Shown here: positions 1-12,300 of the stretch, piece by piece
Layout: every line of letters begins with the position of its first letter
Position numbering within the stretch: the first letter of the stretch is position 1
The notes under the pieces: generated by a model
What the model saw: only the letters and a program-made list of their open reading frames with translations
What the model was told of the DNA's origin: nothing
The model's database searches: none
Translations under genes and position numbers: made by a program
From: Trichuris trichiura
Lineage: Eukaryota; Nematoda; Enoplea; Trichinellida; Trichuridae
NCBI GenBank assembly: GCA_037903355.1
Contig: JBAJFE010000046.1
Coordinates: 207,935-271,934, forward strand
Length of the DNA stretch: 64,000 nucleotides
Direction: 5' to 3'

Positions 1-73
1 CATAGTTCAGCGTCTTTATTACGGTAGCTGTGTCCCGTTGGTAAGCACAAGAAAGAAAGAGAATGAAGAGTTT

Positions 74-111
74 CCAGAGCTTTCGGGTTTGTCGCGACCC
101 GTCGTCAGTGG
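74..111 (-). ncRNA. Hammerhead-ribozyme-like motif, left arm
   Basis: Read on the minus strand: CCA, the core CUGACGA, an extra C, a GGGUU/GACCC-type stem with a short loop, GAA, the palindromic AGCU, C, then UGG, which pairs with CCA as helix I. It is the mirror copy of the motif at 1008-1045. One stem II base differs. Confidence 0.55.
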
Positions 112-1007
112 TCAATATCTGTGTAATTTATGTGGGGAGATTTCTCTTGCATCATTTTCCATCGTTTAAACCGAGGATTTTAAAGTTCTCTGTTGGAGAT
201 TTCTTCTGCGACTGTCAGCTGCTTGTCTACTCTTTTTTAGTCTATTCTTTTTTAAATGTTCATCCATTTTTGTATCCTTTTGTTCTTTCCAGATGATTTG
301 TGGGTCTCTATAAGTTTCCATTTGTTCCATGCCCATCAAGTGTGCAGCAGTTGTGGTGGGTGATAATATTTGTCCATACATCACTTACATCCGCCCCTTG
401 ATCGCGGTTGAAGGTTGTGTTGTGTTTAATGTATAGGGCCTCTTTGAGTTTTCTTAAACGCAAGTTGCTTTCGTAACATAGAACTTTGGGTCGGAGGGGT
501 TGTTCGCAGTGTATCGCGTGTTCCACTACAGCTGAAGCTTGAATAGCTTTGTCCATGGTGATTCTTGGATTTGAGATTGGTCTTCCGCGTTGGGCAATTG
601 GGGTGCCACTATTGTCGAGGCCTCCGGCCCCTCCGGCCCAAAGTTCTTTGTTACGAAAGCAACCTGCGTTTAAGAAAACTCAAAGAGGCCCTATACATCA
701 AACACAACACAACCTTCAACCGCGATCAAGGGGCGGATATAAGTGATGTATGGACAAATATTATCACCCGCCACAACTGCTGCACACTTGATGGGCATGG
801 AACAAATGGAAACTTATAGGGACCCACAAATCATCTGGAAAGAACAAAGGGATGGATGAAAATTTAAAAAGGAATAGACTAAAAAAGAGTAGACAAGCAG
901 CTGACAGTCGCAGAAGAAATCTCCAACAGAGAACTTTAAAATCCTCGGTTTAAACGATGGAAAATGATGCAAGAGAAATCTCCCCACATAAATTACACAG
1001 ATATTGA

Positions 1008-1045
1008 CCACTGACGACGGGTCGCGACAGACCCGAAAGCTCTGG
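1008..1045 (+). ncRNA. Hammerhead-ribozyme-like motif, right arm
   Basis: Plus strand: CCA, then core CUGACGA at 1011-1017, one extra C, stem II GGGUC/GACCC closing a six-base loop, GAA, then AGCU (palindromic helix III), C at 1042 as predicted cleavage base H17, then UGG pairing with CCA. A very short palindromic helix III is known from hammerheads of repeats and Penelope elements, which act as dimers. The extra C between A9 and stem II departs from the textbook core and could lower activity. Confidence 0.6.
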
Positions 1046-1157
1046 AAGTTCTTTATTCTCTTTTCCTTTTTTTGTGCTTACCAACGGGACACAGCTACCG
1101 TAATAAAGACGCTGAACTATGAAAACATACAGTCCCGTACTAGAACATCATATTTTC

Positions 1158-2074
1158 AAGAGATATGACTTGTTTTTATCAGGACGTTCTTTAGCTCCTG
1201 AAGTCGAAACTCTTCGAGGATTGAAGTCTGACTGATACGTGCAGGCAGCCAACCAAATGAAAATAGCAGTAAGCAGCTTTTTAAAGACAAGCCGGTTCGC
1301 TTAAGTATAAATTATTAAGTACAGATCACAGGAAATACAAACTGTTTTAATTAACACGCGTGCTCAAGATAATGAACATTAGATAAATCTGTCATTTTCA
1401 CTCCACTTTTTCTCGGGCTGGAATTTCTATGCATGTTCGGCTCATTTCTGCGAAACTACTTTGGGCTGTGAGGCGCATCTCCTAGAGAGAAAGTTCATGC
1501 TGCTTTTCGTTTAAAGCGGACTGTGGCTCACCACTGAAAGCTCCGCCAGTTTTCAGATATTTTTCTGCGCTCAACTAAATATTTTTTTTGGGCTTAAAAT
1601 GAAGAAGAAAGCGCCCGTTGCGTTAAAACTATTATAAAGACAATCCTTTTTAGCCGATGTACCTGCTTGTGTTTGTTCCCTTTGCAGTGGGTGGCACATT
1701 TTAGTTAATAGAAGTATGAGCGTTTGTTTAGAAGCACTGCATGAGAGAGCCGTGGACAACTAACTAGCTCATGGTTGCTTACGTCTATTCGCAATGAAAA
1801 CTGTTCAGTAAAATAATGGCAGATACTGTATCGAAACGTTCGGCTTCGCATTTGCTGCTTTGCACCGTAAATTTTGTCCTGTCCTCACCATGTTTTCTCA
1901 TTGCAGTAAAATACAATTGCAGCTTCCTTTGCTTCGTAGATGTTTTTGTTTCGCAGAACGCTCGTTTATACGGCTCTAAGTTAACTCAGATATTTCTCGT
2001 GACTATCCTGATTTGGTCTGTCTTACAGTCATTGCCTTTGATTCATTTTAACCGCTGCTCAGTGCCTTCTAGAG
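1158..2074. other. No gene recognised
   Basis: A 101-residue plus-strand frame at 1816-2121 contains a hydrophobic stretch (VTILIWSVLQSLPL) but runs into the hAT repeat at 2075 and matches no family I know. It could be part of a broken exon. Nothing else stands out. Confidence 0.3.
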
Positions 2075-2519
2075 CAGTGCTTCTCACGACAGGGAATGTG
2101 CCCCACCAGGGACCTTTTTGAAGTCCAGGGGGAGGGGGGTGAACCGCCAAGGAACCCTTGGGGGGCTCATTCCCCACCTGGGCAATCGTGCTGAAGTGCA
2201 TAGGAAGGTGGTGGAGTTCGCGGGTCACTATTGTGCCTACTTATTAAGAAAAAGTTGCATGCTGTTGCGCCCCGCAATTCTGATTGGCTGGAAAGACCTG
2301 GAGGCGGTAGTCAGCTCAGAGGTGAGAACGTAAATGTTAGACACACTATACAAGAAACGCGTTCGCCACGTGACTTTGTGCAGCACCTATAGTCCCGGCT
2401 ATTCCTGTCCTCCCTTCCAGCCAATCAGCGCGATCGAAATTGGCCCATCAGAAATGGAGGTCCAAGCGGTCAAAAACGTTCACACGGGGCGTTGGCCACC
2501 GTGACCTTGAGAAACACTG
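2075..2519. mobile_element. hAT-type MITE, 445 bp
   Basis: The element starts with CAGTGCTTCTCA and ends with TGAGAAACACTG, a 12-bp terminal inverted repeat with one mismatch. It is flanked on both sides by the 8-bp direct repeat TTCTAGAG (2067-2074 and 2520-2527). Eight-base target duplications and CAGTG...CACTG ends are the hallmark of hAT transposons. There is no transposase frame, so it is non-autonomous. A related, older copy lies at 48997-49454. Confidence 0.88.
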
Positions 2520-3289
2520 TTCTAGAGCATCTGATATTTGAGTAGTGATCAGTAGTAGCTGTGAAGCTTCCGAATTTCCATCATCGTCTGCTTCTTCTCT
2601 TCCTTTTGCTTCCCTTGGAGTTCATCAGTGATCAACTCATCCTGTTGACAGTCCAAAATGACTTGTGCTGATATTCCACTTCCTTAAAACCTACCCACTT
2701 GAACGCAACTTTCCTAAACCTCGCATGTTTGAGCGTAAGGCACAGTGTGTTTAACGTTCAGCCATCTAAGACGTACGTTTCACCGCCACCGCTGCCGTTG
2801 TGCACTTCAGTTAAACGGGAATTGTTGTTTTAACACTCCAACGTTTCCTGTCCTTTCTCTTGTATCCCTCCGTCAAAGGACAGCTAACTCATTCGCTGAT
2901 TCCATTGGTCCGCTGGCTTCTTGGTATCTCCGTCCACCCACTGATCAAGCATCAGCTAGGGTGCACGTTGCTTCATCGAGAACTATTCGACGAGTTAACA
3001 GCGATTGGCAAACTGTCTTCCACATTGTTTGGATTCAAGAGCCAGTTATTATATTCTTCGTATGGCGGTTCAGCCAATTGCTCTGATCAAACAGATTCAT
3101 ATGCTTGAACGAAAAAGATAGGGTATCGAATATCGCTGCCGTCACAACTCGAGACTTAATTCTACTAACACCTTACCTTTACCTGAGCATCAAAACTGTG
3201 ACGTTACTGTAAGCTCTATCCGACAACGTAGCAAAGTGAGCGTGCTGTGTTAAGCTAGGCGCAGGCTGCCAGTGTAAAGTTGTATGCTA

Positions 3290-3295
3290 AATAAA
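3290..3295 (+). terminator. AATAAA poly(A) signal candidate
   Basis: AATAAA lies downstream of the unassigned frame ending at 3108. It supports a plus-strand transcript ending near 3310, but the gene is not identified. Confidence 0.4.
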
Positions 3296-3752
3296 GGTGT
3301 CCTTCATTCTCAACGATTGAGTTTTACTCTTAACGTTATACTGCTGTACGGCTATTGGGTAAAGTATTGCAGATGTGTCAGAAGTGTCTCGAAAAAGAGT
3401 AGCGTGTAGCGTGTTACGCCGCCGTTGTACCCGTCGGTTAAACGACAATTACGTCTTGTTATTCCCATTTCAGTTTACATTGGGCTCTTTGCGCTGCCGC
3501 TTAATCCGGGCATTTAACAACAAGTACCCGTTCCTTTCTCACTGATAAGGGAGGTTCGAATCTTTAGCTCGGTCTGTTCAAAGTGCCCATTTAACGTAGC
3601 ATAAACGAAAAGTTGTAAGCAAGCATTCATTAGTGTCAAAAGTTAAGTACTACCGCTTCTTTACTATCGCAGCTTGTAAAGTACGCTTCCAGGAGCCAGG
3701 AAAAGCCTGTTGGTCATCCTGCTGTGCCATAGCCTAAGTCTAAGCCCAGAGC

Positions 3753-4045
3753 ATGAAAATTGCACTGCGCAACTGCGTCAATAACAGGCTGGTGAAAACT
3801 GTTCTTTTTATGGCGGGTTTGGAGGCTAGGGAGAGCAGGTAGCAATGGCATAGAGACGCGCTTCTGAGAGATGAGCATCAAGAAAGGACAGCGGAAGAAT
3901 AGCAGGGATGGATGAGGAAAAGGATGCAAAGTCGCAATGAGCAGCACCCAAAAAGGAAGCTGTTGCTAGACGCACGGGTTAAGCAGCTAGATGAGCAAAG
4001 CCGAATCTTGAAGTGCGAAAAGAATGGGCAGCCGTTGTTTCATTG
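3753..4045 (+). pseudogene. Possible decayed coiled-coil ORF with in-frame TAG codons
   Basis: Starting at the ATG at 3753, one frame runs to a TGA at 4045 with only two internal stops, both TAG. The residues around them are helical and charged (DALLRDEHQERTAEE before the second TAG, LDARVKQLDEQSRILKC after it). TAG arises from CAG by one change, and glutamine would fit both positions, so an old coding sequence that lost function is plausible. It could also be an exon misread in the wrong phase. The family is not recognised. Confidence 0.28.
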
Positions 4046-4463
4046 AACCCGTACAACGGTGGTGCGAAGAGCTCAGCTGACTCACATAAGAGAGGAATGA
4101 GCAGGAAAAAGTTGTTTAACCGACAGTAAGTCGGACAATTTATCACATCAAAAGAAGCGCGGCAAATTGGCGACTGAGACTAGCCGCCGACGAAAAGCCA
4201 GTGCTCGAAGTGAATGCACTATAGCAAGCAATAAGCAATAAGGCTCACACAAAACGGTTTAAGAAGCTTGGGGAAAAAAATGCGTTTCAGAATAAAATTT
4301 CGTGCATGCTATTGTCGCACTCGAGAGAGTGCTAATGTAAAAGTTTTTGTGCAATGCACTTGTTCAGTTGGATTTACGCTGCGTAGTTGTAAAATTCACG
4401 AATGTTAGGATTCATTAAATTTATTAATGCTCAATAAACGTTGTTTTTCGTATTCTGCCTTAA

Positions 4464-5186
<723 letters not shown>

Positions 5187-6189
5187 GTGTTGCTCCGTTA
5201 AAAGGTTCAATGGCTACGTTGCAGAGCCGTTTAGGTGGTGCCCGTTTTGAACATTTTATCTGACGTTTTTCCATATTGTGTATGATGCGCTGAAAATTTC
5301 TATTTGTCCATGTTCTACAGTAATTAATTGGGAAGTCATGCGCCGCTATAGATCTTCCTGAGTGCGCTGATGTGCTTATTTGTATTTCTTTATTGGTAAA
5401 CGGGACAGTTGCATTTGCCTATTTCATGCGAGCAAGGAGAAATAGCTGATGTATTAATACTTTCACGTTGTTTAACCGTGGTGTACCGTGTTGCTGCAGT
5501 TTAAGTAAAAGTAGGTGTACTTATCAGGATGCTCACTAGTGCTATAATTTAGTACGGGGCGCTTCATTTTCGCCCGCCATCTTATGTTATATTTTCATTG
5601 CGAAGTAGGTACCGCTGCTTCATGTGCATATTTGTGAAAGAAAAGAACATGCTGACGACAAGGTAAAGTTTAAAGTGGCTTGTAAAAATTTGTTTCACGC
5701 TTAGCGAAAATAAAAATTCTCGGAAGAATAATGGAGGTTATCGCGTTGCACTGCTTTTGTTTCTGGTTGCGTTCGGATGTTTTCATTTTCGCTGAGTCAG
5801 CAAGTTTGTCCCAGGCCTTATTGATGAATAGGTTAGATAGGTGAAGTATTTGCGGTCGGTGGCTTATTTTTCCTTTTATTTGTCGACACCGGGAAATAAG
5901 TTAACAGAGTAGTGAAAGTGTAAAGTCCATGGTTGCTTGCAGCAAATGTGTAGCCTAGAAGGGCACTAGTTGAAAATTAAGCACGATAGTTTTGGCATGT
6001 CGGGTATTTGTTCATCTTCGCCACTTTAGGTCATAAAGCGTGCACCCAGTAGGTTTTTATGCTCTTGCAGGTCAACCGAATAGCACTAGGTCAAGATAAG
6101 CAGTTCCAAAGCATCCGTCCGTGTAACTTTAGTGAAGAGAAAGTAAAACGCTGAAGTTGTGTATTCTTTTCATAAAGGGTCGTCATAAT

Positions 6190-6333
6190 TGATGAAAACA
6201 GCTTGAAACGGTTTATTCCCCGTTGCGCGCAACAAAATGAATTGAAGCTTTCAGAAACAGAGTTTTCGCGAAAGCTTCAATTTATTTTTGTTACGCGCAA
6301 CGGAGAATAAACCGTTTCAAACTGTTTTCATCA
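6190..6333. repeat. 144-bp palindromic (foldback) repeat
   Basis: The arms begin TGATGAAAACAG and end CTGTTTTCATCA and pair over about 65 bp with a few mismatches around a short loop. There are no coding frames, and no clear target duplication longer than 4 bp (AATT-like). Probably a MITE. Confidence 0.75.
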
Positions 6334-6411
6334 AATTAATACGCTAAACGAAATTTTTGTAACGGCTAACTGTTCATTAGCAGTGAGTTGTACATGGATT
6401 TGTTCCCGTTC

Positions 6412-6520
6412 GATGTTGCAATGAACACGAGTCAAATGAGAAAAAAGTTTAATCGCATTGCAGAGCGAAAAACCAAAACAATAAGTTTCTTCACATTTGA
6501 CTCGTGTTCATTGCAGCATC
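6412..6520. repeat. Inverted repeat with ~30-bp arms
   Basis: The arm at 6412-6440 (around AATGAACACGAGTCAAATG) is repeated inverted at 6491-6520, with a 50-bp unrelated spacer. Probably a tiny foldback repeat or the remains of one. Confidence 0.65.
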
Positions 6521-7044
6521 GAAGAGAAATCTATTTGCATTCCATTGCCGAAAGTAGTACGCTGTTGATACCAAAGAATTGCATTGCGAAGGCTAACATT
6601 TGTTTTTTATTAATTAGGTCGCACTGCTTCCGAAAGTGGTAGATACTCATGCATAAAGGAAACAGGTTGTAAGTCATACATTTTGGAAAGGAATTTGAAG
6701 ACTGGAAGCTAGAATACTGCATGATAAATTTAGAAAAGGTAGAGAACAAATGGAAAACGCAGCAATTTGACGTTTAAGACATGAAGTGCAATAGTTGAAC
6801 ACGAAAACCGTTTATGCACAGTAGTCAAGCTTGTAACAGGAACCACAATAGCGTTATGTTGCTTATTGTTTTGACTCAATGTGTACCTTCATGCCATGTT
6901 CTTGAATACGTCTGAGCCTCTTGGGGAAGGGAGTGGTAGCATTGTGGAGTAGATCGCTGATGTTAAAAGTATCGTTGGAACAGTAAACGGTTATTGTTGA
7001 AAAGACTTCCCGTGTCAGCGTTAATATGTTCGTTCCACAGTTCT

Positions 7045-7304
7045 GAAAATGCGATGTTTTGGTACGGGACTGTATGTTTTCATAGTTCAGCGTCTTTATT
7101 ACGGTAGCTGTGTCCCGTTGGTAAGCACAAAAAAAGAAAAAGAGAATAAAGAACTTCCAGAGCTTTCGGGTCTGTCGCGACCCGTCGTCAGCGGTCAATA
7201 TCTGTGTAATGTATGCGGGGAGATTTCTCTTGCATCGTTTTCCATCATTTAAACCGAGGATTTTAAAGTTCTCTGTTGGAGATTTCTTCTGCGACTGTCA
7301 GTCA
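7045..7304 (-). mobile_element. Truncated Penelope-type 3' end with 13-bp target duplication
   Basis: This 260-bp insertion matches one arm of the 1-1157 element. It is flanked by perfect 13-bp direct repeats (GTTCCACAGTTCT at 7032-7044 and 7305-7317). The terminus at 7045 corresponds to the intact end of the 1-1157 copy, while the end at 7304 stops inside the arm. That is one-sided truncation, as expected for target-primed reverse transcription. In element orientation (minus strand) the hammerhead-like motif lies at 7157-7194. Confidence 0.8.
7157..7194 (-). ncRNA. Hammerhead-ribozyme-like motif
   Basis: Minus strand: CCG, CUGACGA, C, stem GGGUC/GACCC, GAA, AGCU, C, UGG. Helix I is CCG with UGG, so one pair is G-U. 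All core positions are kept apart from the extra C shared by the whole set. Confidence 0.6.
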
Positions 7305-7317
7305 GTTCCACAGTTCT

Positions 7318-8760
7318 ATCATTTTAGCTGTGGGTGTTTGATCTGACGCAGTATTGCAGGCATGCAGCAATATTCGCCATGGTTAGATTGGGACAATTCT
7401 ATTTATGTGTCACAGGCAATCATTTTCCGTTTAAATGATACAGATTCATAGCTGTCGCGTTGATAGGAACTCATTTAGAAAAGAGTTAGCAACATGTACT
7501 TTGTGCTTCGACGCCTGGCTGCACAAAATCTTGGTGCACCGAATATTTGCTACTTAAAAAAAACTAACTGATGAGAAGTTAGTGGATAACTTAATCTGAA
7601 AAAGTCATTTACGCTCTCAAACTGAAAACTGTTAGTAACTCAGAATGCGTGAATTATCCTAGAACTCTTTATGCGGGACTGAGAGCGTCCCAAAGTGCTC
7701 CATAGGCCGTTTCTGTCTTTTTCACATGCGCAACACTTCATAACGGGGATTTTGTTAAGTATTTTCTGTTTAGATGCCGACATTTTATAGAATGCGTGAC
7801 GTTATTGGGCAATGTATGAAATGTCGGTATTATTTTAATGTGCTGTATATTTTGCTTAGGATGCCACATAATACCAAATAGAATTCCATATAGAATATGT
7901 AATGCCAGATGAAATTTAGGCAAAGTGCGGATCGCATTTTGGCAATGGAGTTTTCTACAGTGTTGTCACTTACTCCACTGAAAACTTACAGTGGCGTCAC
8001 TGGTGGGCAAGGTGTGATGTTTTCTCGCTGTGTTGTGGCACTGCCTTCCTTACATTTTAGCGTAGCCTTGCGTAACTACAGAACAGGATATTTGTCAAGG
8101 TTTTACCACCAGAGCACTTACTTTTTTCTTGTATCCTTTGTCGTCTATTCTGCTTCGTCGTAGCCTAAGCCTAAGCCAATATACTAGGAAGCCAAAGTCG
8201 GAAAAATAGCGAGGAAACAATCCACTTTCTAGGCTTTACAACTGTAGACTTGGAGGGCATAGGCGAGAAGACTCAATATTTTGCTGTTCTGCCCTTAGCC
8301 ATTGCATAGAATGCCTAGGAAATGGATGTAATATTAAGTGTTTCACGCACTGCCTGTAACATATCGAAGGACGGCATATTGGAGGTGACGTTTTGTAGGC
8401 TGGGCATCATTGGGACGATGCCTTTGCTGGCAACCGTTTGCTCACGAACAGGTCACCCTGCCAGCAAGGTTCAGTGTGTCTGGTTCGGTGCCTTTGGTTC
8501 AACATCTGGCAATGCATCACTAGCTTCTCTTGTTCTTGAAAGAACCCCGCGATAAGGAAGCGATATTATATAGAACAACTGCCTGGTAATTGTTGTAAGT
8601 GTTGTGACAAATTATCTTCGGCTGCAGGTGAAGCGAGCACTGAAAAATAACTTCTTATGCTATCTTTTAACTTGTAGCGTTAATGGAAGTAATGCATTAA
8701 TGGGTCGAGTTTAGCAGGGGCAACTGATCGCTGGCTTGGTGGAAAGAAACGTGAACGCAT
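7318..8760. other. No gene recognised
   Basis: Only short frames without family resemblance, for example 7909-8163 and 8322-8555 on the plus strand. Confidence 0.35.
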
Positions 8761-8773
8761 AATGCATTAAAGT

Positions 8774-9143
8774 TCTTAAAAAGTGGATGCTTCATAACGG
8801 GCTGGTGTTTCATAATTTTTCAGATCTTTTACGGCTTTTCCCGTTCTTATCTGCTTGGTATCCAAACGAAACAGTTGCTCTACCGGCGGATGGATGAGCA
8901 ATTATTAGGAAAAATTGAACAGGACCAATGCACTCAACTTTATTTTCAAAGCTTTCGGAACGCTCTAGTTCCGTCATCAATGAGATGGAGGAGAGCTTTG
9001 AAAATAAAGTTGAGTGCATTGGTCCCGTTCAATTTTTCTCAATAATCGCTCATCCATCCGCCGGTAGAGCAGTTGTTTCGTCTGAATTACAGATACCAAG
9101 CAGATAAGAACGGGAAAAGCCGTAAAAGATCTGAAAAATTATG
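8774..9143 (-). mobile_element. Foldback element with central hammerhead-like motif
   Basis: A 370-bp insertion flanked by perfect 13-bp direct repeats (AATGCATTAAAGT at 8761-8773 and 9144-9156). Its two arms of about 150 bp pair almost fully. The central loop, 8948-8984, holds a hammerhead-like motif on the minus strand. The arm contains GGATGGATGAGCAA, also found in the elements at 37863 and 46019, so the families share a module. The left end has 30-40 bp outside the palindrome, taken as the 3' end. Confidence 0.85.
8948..8984 (-). ncRNA. Hammerhead-like motif with a changed core base
   Basis: Minus strand: UUGAUGA, C, stem GGAAC/GUUCC with a six-base loop, GAA, AGCU, U. The first core base is U instead of the essential C3, so this copy is probably inactive. 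Flanking CUCA and UGAG can pair as an outer helix I. Confidence 0.45.
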
Positions 9144-9381
9144 AATGCATTAAAGTCATAAATGTCTTAGCGGTTAAAAAATCCCATTTTAAAGTATTAT
9201 AAACGGCGTCACGTTATTCAAAATGCTGACAAATGTCAAACGTGAGCTCAAGTTGTCACACAACGAGAAACCACAGACGCCTTGTTCGTACTTCATCATC
9301 ATCAATATACTGTATGCATTACGTGAAAACATTTTGTCTTTGCTGTGTTATTTATTTGGGCAGGAGGTATTGGTGTCTAAA

Positions 9382-12300
9382 ATGACTTCTGGATTGGTTG
9401 TTCATTTCGAGAAGTTCTTCAAATCAAGTGAGCTTAACGCGGTGCCTGAGCCTTTGAAGCAGGAATTAACCTCTTCTGTGCAAAATTTGTACAATCTCTT
9501 TTTGGAGAAAACAGCGGACCTACGTAAGTCGTTTTAACGTCCTTTCTGAAGTATTCATTTTGAAAACACGTTAAATCTCGTTGTAACCGCTTTACCGATC
9601 GCCATAAAATTACTAAATTGGCGACGATACGCGCCTGATCCCGTAGTCATCGTTTCGAAGGTCTGACGGTATCAACTGTTTAGCGGAAGCTGTATAATAA
9701 TGTTTTGGCAACCAGTAAACGTGGTCTAAAATGGTTTTGCAGTGAAAACCTTTGCAGCTTTTAGCAAATGACTGATTTTAAGTTGCATCCGAAGTAATGT
9801 TTATTGCGTAGAGAGAGAAACTGAAGCTTTCCAACGAATTCACGGTGAATCGGAAAAACGTTTGCATGACGCGCTCGAAGATCGCGGTAAATTGCAGGAC
9901 CGTTTAGTTTCGCTAAGTATGGTGACGTCAATTCGAATTCTGATAATCTTTATGCCATTCATGTGCTTAGAAGAGGAGCACTTGAAGGTTTGCCAAGCAG
10001 TGATGAAACTAGAGGACAACAAGCTGGCCAGCTTACAGAGGATAGTACATAGTTCAATCGTTAATCGCTGAACAAGTGGTTATGTTTTGATTTTCAGGAA
10101 GAATTAGAGTTGCAGCTGTTGTCTGCGGAGGATTGCAAAGCTGAGCTTGCGGAAATGCTGAATCACAGATCGGCTGAGATCACAGCTCTTGAAGGTAAAC
10201 TTTCCGCAGTGATGTTGGCTTCTCTTCCGGCATTTTGCTGTGTCTTTTAAATGGTCAAGTGTTTTCTTTTCGCGCGGTTCAGTAACGATGGATGTTTCAC
10301 TGCCCGTAGGCATGTTTTTTTCTTAGATGATGGTCTGTTGCGTTTCACCTTTATTTTTGTTCAATTTTCCTTCCGGCTTTTTGTGCTTGTTTATGTTGTT
10401 GGGAAGCCGCCAGGAAGCGCTGAACTTTTGCATTTGTAGAACGTCTTCGAAGAGAAAAAGAGGTGCGCTGTGCTCTTGCCAAGGAAAAATGTTCACTTGA
10501 ATTGCGTCTCATTGATAGGTCGATTGATAAAGCCGCGCTGAAGGTAAGTGCCGGTTCAAAAAGTGCATGCGCGTATATTTGTTTCGCTGTTGGTGTTCAG
10601 GACGACAAGGAAGAATGGTCGCTTCAGAAGGAGATGTTAAATAAGGAAAAAGAGCGATTCGAAAGTGAAATGATGTTAGAGATGAACAGTGTACGATACT
10701 TGAAGAAGGAGTTGCAGCACTGCATCGCACAATGGCAGCAACATGGTGAAAATGCGGTTGAACGTTTTGAAATTGTTCAAAGTGAAAGTGACAAGCTAGC
10801 ATCGACGATCGATTTGTTAAACTGCCGTACAGTTGAGCTGATCAATCAGACAAATCAGGTGAATATTTTTATTACTTTTTGCATTGCGTCAATTAAAGCG
10901 ATCTTCTTTGCGAACGTTGCTAAAGTTAGGTTCAATTGTTGCAGATTAGGGTGATCGGAGCGTCGAAAGTCAATGAAACGGAGATTGCTCAGAGATGTGG
11001 TGAAGGAAAAATTGAAACACCAGCGGGTGTTCAGCATTCCATAGGTGTGTATTTGACGTGTCATTTAAGCAGGTGGCAACTGTTATGTGCTTAGTAGTTA
11101 CGGGTCAATACCAAAGGGACGGTAAAGATTGGGAAGCTCAGTTAGCAGAGAGGAGTAATTGTATTCCAGCTTTTGTAGTTCAAGCCCTTCTTTTATGTGC
11201 ATCGTTTCAATTTAGCTATTCGTTTTCGTGAGTTTGAAAAGCTCTCGTACAAAATGCACTCGAAAAGTACTTGCATAAGCAACGGTAGGCGTCAGTTTCT
11301 AATTGCAAGTTTATATTGCTTAAAGATGGCGGTGATACGAATTCATCACGCGAGGTGGAAAAGGAGAAGCTTGCCGCAGAGAATGTTCGACTGCAAGAGG
11401 TGTGCGATGATGATGAGTTAATTGTCACTGTACTGATTCATGCTCTTAGGAGCTTTCCCGAGCTCGCAGTTTAATATCTGACCTGCTGCCAAAGGCGATC
11501 TCTTTGGAAACAGTTGATGAATCGTCTAAGGGGACGGACGTGAAGTCCGACAAATCGGCGACGACGGTGGTCTATCAAAGCAAGCATCCGTACGAGGAAA
11601 TGGTACGTCAATTTTCCGTTGCTTGACGCAGTGGAAGAGTAGTTTCGAGAGGGCGACGCGAGTTTTTTTTTCTTCTTTTCGTTGACAATCATTATTGCGC
11701 TCTGTTCAGCTATGCGAGTGCGATGACAACGCAGAAAGGCAACAGCTTTGTTCCAGTGAAATTGAAGCAGTTTTGCGTGAGATCGCGCAGGAGAATTCGT
11801 TTTCAAGGTACACGGGTGATCGATTTTTTATTGTTTTTTTCATTAAATAAAAGTCATCGTTGAGCGTGGTTGAACAGTGATTTTTTCACAATCGTTGCTA
11901 TAAAAGAAGTAGTCTCAGCTGCGCGTCTGTAGTAGCTTGTTGAATGATATGTGCTGTCTTTTGGGATGAGCACGTTTTTTCCCGGTCAATTTTGATGTGT
12001 ATCTCAAAACAGTAACTACCTTTAGTGATGTGCTTTGCGGAGATGTCAGTAGTTTTTCCGCTGAACTGATTGATTGAATTGTTCTCTTGACAAAGAAACG
12101 TGCAATGGAACATAAAGCTGGAAAAAGCATAGTTTGTTTGCCAAGTTTTTGATGCTAATTTCAACTAAGGAAAGATGAATGCGGAAGTAGATCGTAGTTT
12201 TGTCAGGCTTTTCTGTGCCAGCGGCGTCGCTAGAAGTCGCAAGTACAGCAGTTTGATTCCAGTGTCAATTCCGCAGGGTTGGTTCTCTGGAAAGCCCAAA

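Larger units (their letters stand above)
1..1157. mobile_element. Inverted pair of Penelope-like element 3' ends
   Basis: Two copies of one sequence of over 500 bp face outward from a centre near 560-620. Each arm holds the end of an open frame (left arm on the minus strand, 308-556; right arm on the plus strand, 565-819) with residues KEALYIKH and NRDQG. That pattern resembles the tail after the GIY-YIG endonuclease in Penelope-like retroelements. Outside each frame lies about 300 bp with a hammerhead-like motif. The right end is set near 1157 because the shorter copy at 7045-7304 carries the same terminal bases on the other strand. The left end is outside the window or at its edge. No reverse transcriptase domain is visible, so this is a 5'-truncated, inert remnant. 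Assignment to Penelope rests on family knowledge and is not certain. Confidence 0.55.
5187..7031. other. Gene-poor; two small palindromes
   Basis: Holds the probable long 3' UTR of the Atg8 gene and two small inverted repeats (6190-6333, 6412-6520). Short frames here have no recognisable content. Confidence 0.4.

Noticed and set aside
3548..3572. GGTTCGAATC as the T-loop of a tRNA gene
   Set aside because: No matching acceptor stem, anticodon arm or D-arm could be drawn around it on either strand.
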